Made by a program: the position numbers and the translations under genes
The notes under the pieces: model-generated
Seen by the model: only the letters and a program-made list of their open reading frames with translations
The model's database searches: none
What the model was told of the DNA's origin: nothing
Source: Rhodococcus yananensis
Lineage (GTDB): Bacteria > Actinomycetota > Actinomycetes > Mycobacteriales > Mycobacteriaceae
DNA: 50,374 nt
Assembly: GCF_020515525.1 (NCBI RefSeq)
Contig: NZ_JAIYEP010000027.1
Span: 1-50,374 of the forward strand
Direction of reading: 5' to 3'
Part shown: positions 46,947 to 50,374 of the stretch, in pieces
Layout: each line of letters begins with the position of its first letter
How positions within the stretch are numbered: the stretch's first letter is position 1

Positions 46947-48671
46947 ATGGGCAAACGAGTCACGGACTACGACGTTCTGATCGTCGGGTCGGGTTTCGGT
47001 GGCAGCGTCACCGCGCTCCGACTCGTCGAGAAGGGGTACAAGGTCGGGGTGCTCGAAGCGGGCAGGCGCTTCGCCGACGCCGATTTCGCGAAGACCAGTT
47101 GGGATCTCGCGCGTTTCCTGTGGGCACCGAAACTCGGATGCTTCGGCATCCAGCGTGTGCATCTGCTGCGCGACTGCCTGATCCTCGCAGGGGCGGGGGT
47201 CGGCGGGGGCTCGCTCAACTACGCCAACACCCTGTACAAGCCGCCGGCGGCGTTCTTCGAGGACCGGCAGTGGGCGCACATCACCGACTGGCACGACGAA
47301 CTGAGCCCCTTCTACGACCAGGCGCGGCGCATGCTCGGCGTCGTTCGGTACGAGCGCATGACCGCAGCCGACAAGATCATCGAGGAGGTCGCCGAGGACA
47401 TGGGTGTCGGAGACACCTTCGTCAAGACACCGGTGGGTGTCTTCCTCGGTGAACCGGGACGTACGGTGCCCGACCCCTACTTCGGGGGAGTCGGGCCCGA
47501 TCGTGCCGGGTGCATCGAATGCGGCGAATGCATGACGGGATGTCGTCACGGCGCGAAGAACACACTGATCAAGAACTATCTCGGGCTCGCGGAGAAGGCC
47601 GGCGTCGACATCCTTCCGCTCACCACCGTCACCGATCTGCGGGCGGTGCCGGACGGAAGCTGGGAGGTGTTCACCGAACGCACCGGCACGCGCCTGCGCA
47701 AGGGTCGGCGCATGCTCACGGCATCGCACGTGGTGCTCGCCGCCGGAACGTGGGGGACCCAGCATCTGCTGCACCACCTCAAGGACACGGGAGCCCTGCC
47801 GAAGCTGTCCGATCGGCTCGGCGAACTCACGCGCACGAACTCCGAGTCGATCGTCGGGGCCGGAAAGCTCACCGTCGACCCCGACATGGATCTGACCGAG
47901 GGCGTGGCGATCACGTCGTCCTTCCATCCCACTCCGGACACCCACATCGAGCCCGTCCGCTACGGCAGGGGTTCCAACGCGATGGGACTGCTGCAGACGT
48001 TGATGACCGACGGCGACGGTCCCGTTCCGCGGTGGGTGAAGTTCCTCGCCCAGGTGGCGAAGAATCCCGCACGGATGCTCCGGATGCTCTCGGTGAAGGA
48101 CTGGAGCGAACGCACCATCATCGCGCTCGTCATGCAGAACCTCGACAACTCCATCACCACCTACACGAAGAAGGGCCTGTTCGGGCGACGGAAGGTCACC
48201 AGCAAGCAGGGACACGGTGAACCCAACCCGACGTGGATTCCCGCCGGAAACGAGGCGACCCGCCGCATCGCGGACAAGATCGACGGCATCGCCGGTGGTA
48301 CCTGGGGGGAGATCTTCAACATCCCGCTCACAGCGCACTTTCTCGGCGGTGTGGTCATCGGCACGGACCCCGAGCACGGCGTGATCGACCCCTACCATCG
48401 GGTCTTCGGGTATCCGACGCTGAGCGTCGTCGACGGGGCCGCAGTGTCTGCGAATCTGGGGGTCAACCCGTCGCTGACCATTGCGGCACAGGCGGAACGT
48501 GCAGCATCGCTGTGGCCGAACAAGGGAGAGGACGACGTGCGCCCCGCCCAGGGCCGGCCCTACCGCAGGGTGCAGCCGGTCGCGCCCCGGAATCCGGTCG
48601 TGCCGGAAGGCGCCCCCGGTGCGCTGTCGCTGCCCATCGTCGAGGTCCGCGGTGGAGCCGAGATCGCCTGA
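46947..48671 (+). CDS. choD: GMC-family oxidoreductase, cholesterol-oxidase-like
   Basis: A 574-aa FAD-dependent enzyme of the glucose-methanol-choline family, in the position of choD (Rv3409c). The FAD motif GSGFGGSVTALRLVEKGYKVGVLEAGRR is at residues 14-41, followed by GAGVGGGSLNYAN, and the C-terminal GVNPSLTIAAQAERAA. An unusual cysteine set, C189-x2-C192-x2-C195-x3-C199, sits before GAKNTLIKNY. Despite the choD label its activity on cholesterol is not established. GGAGGTG precedes the ATG. Confidence 0.9.
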   Translation: MGKRVTDYDVLIVGSGFGGSVTALRLVEKGYKVGVLEAGRRFADADFAKTSWDLARFLWAPKLGCFGIQRVHLLRDCLILAGAGVGGGSLNYANTLYKPPAAFFEDRQWAHITDWHDELSPFYDQARRMLGVVRYERMTAADKIIEEVAEDMGVGDTFVKTPVGVFLGEPGRTVPDPYFGGVGPDRAGCIECGECMTGCRHGAKNTLIKNYLGLAEKAGVDILPLTTVTDLRAVPDGSWEVFTERTGTRLRKGRRMLTASHVVLAAGTWGTQHLLHHLKDTGALPKLSDRLGELTRTNSESIVGAGKLTVDPDMDLTEGVAITSSFHPTPDTHIEPVRYGRGSNAMGLLQTLMTDGDGPVPRWVKFLAQVAKNPARMLRMLSVKDWSERTIIALVMQNLDNSITTYTKKGLFGRRKVTSKQGHGEPNPTWIPAGNEATRRIADKIDGIAGGTWGEIFNIPLTAHFLGGVVIGTDPEHGVIDPYHRVFGYPTLSVVDGAAVSANLGVNPSLTIAAQAERAASLWPNKGEDDVRPAQGRPYRRVQPVAPRNPVVPEGAPGALSLPIVEVRGGAEIA

Positions 48672-48714
48672 TCGCGACGACCCGGCCCGCTCCGGTCCGG
48701 GGGTGCGCGCAGAC

Positions 48715-48720
48715 TAGACT
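48715..48720 (+). promoter_or_regulatory. guaA -10 element, predicted leaderless
   Basis: TAGACT followed by 6 nt and the GTG at 48727. There is no Shine-Dalgarno upstream, so transcript and coding start coincide. Confidence 0.55.
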
Positions 48721-48726
48721 GTCCGG

Positions 48727-50373
<1,647 letters not shown>

Positions 50374-50374
50374 T

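Overview
The window is a high-GC actinobacterial chromosome segment. Its gene order closely follows the rpoA / ESX-4 / glmS / alr / groESL1 / whiB3 / sigD / guaB2 / guaB3 / choD / guaA stretch known from Mycobacterium tuberculosis, so the organism is most likely a mycolic-acid actinobacterium (order Mycobacteriales, probably a Nocardiaceae / Rhodococcus-like genus). I assign it from gene content, gene order and protein sequence recalled from memory. No database search was run.

Layout. (1) 1-9005: secY-adk-map, an inserted minus-strand dtd, then infA-rpmJ-rpsM-rpsK-rpsD-rpoA-rplQ-truA (ribosome, RNA polymerase alpha, tRNA pseudouridine) and a flavin reductase. (2) 9078-21671: a complete ESX-4-type type VII secretion locus with genes on both strands: eccE(-), eccB(+), mycP(-), eccD(-), eccC(+), an Rv3446c-family membrane protein, and two small WXG100-superfamily proteins. 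(3) 21943-24485: rplM-rpsI and glmM. (4) 24603-27102: two translationally coupled proteins that look like T7SS clients (EspC-like plus a WXG-bearing long protein), and an alpha/beta-hydrolase fold protein lacking its nucleophilic serine. (5) 27231-35650: glmS, the NAD(P)HX repair fusion, alr, an alpha/beta hydrolase, and the t6A / N-acetyltransferase set tsaE-tsaB-rimI-tsaD. (6) 35662-39693: a minus-strand membrane-anchored Hsp70/actin-fold protein beside a CIRCE-controlled groES-groEL1 operon. (7) 39851-43767: whiB3, a repeat-helical protein, sigD with its anti-sigma factor rsdA, and a DUF5319 gene. (8) 44023-50374: guaB, guaB3, a GMC (cholesterol-oxidase-like) oxidoreductase, guaA, and the first codons of a further gene.

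How it works together. The segment couples translation and transcription machinery, cell-wall amino-sugar and D-alanine supply (glmM, glmS, alr), GMP synthesis (guaB, guaA), stress and regulatory functions (groESL1, whiB3, sigD/rsdA) and protein export (ESX-4). Many transcription units are closed by long hairpins. Several genes have a TANNNT -10 element 6-8 nt before the start codon and no Shine-Dalgarno sequence, which predicts leaderless mRNAs. I saw no tRNA, rRNA, insertion sequence, prophage or CRISPR array.

Most notable: an EccE-containing ESX-4 locus whose small Esx proteins lack the WXG glycine; a candidate secreted pair next to it; two Hsp70/actin-like membrane proteins, one degenerate and one apparently intact; a terminator-like hairpin inside the truA coding start; a three-hairpin leader before rpsM; and a guaA whose conserved C-terminus is missing.
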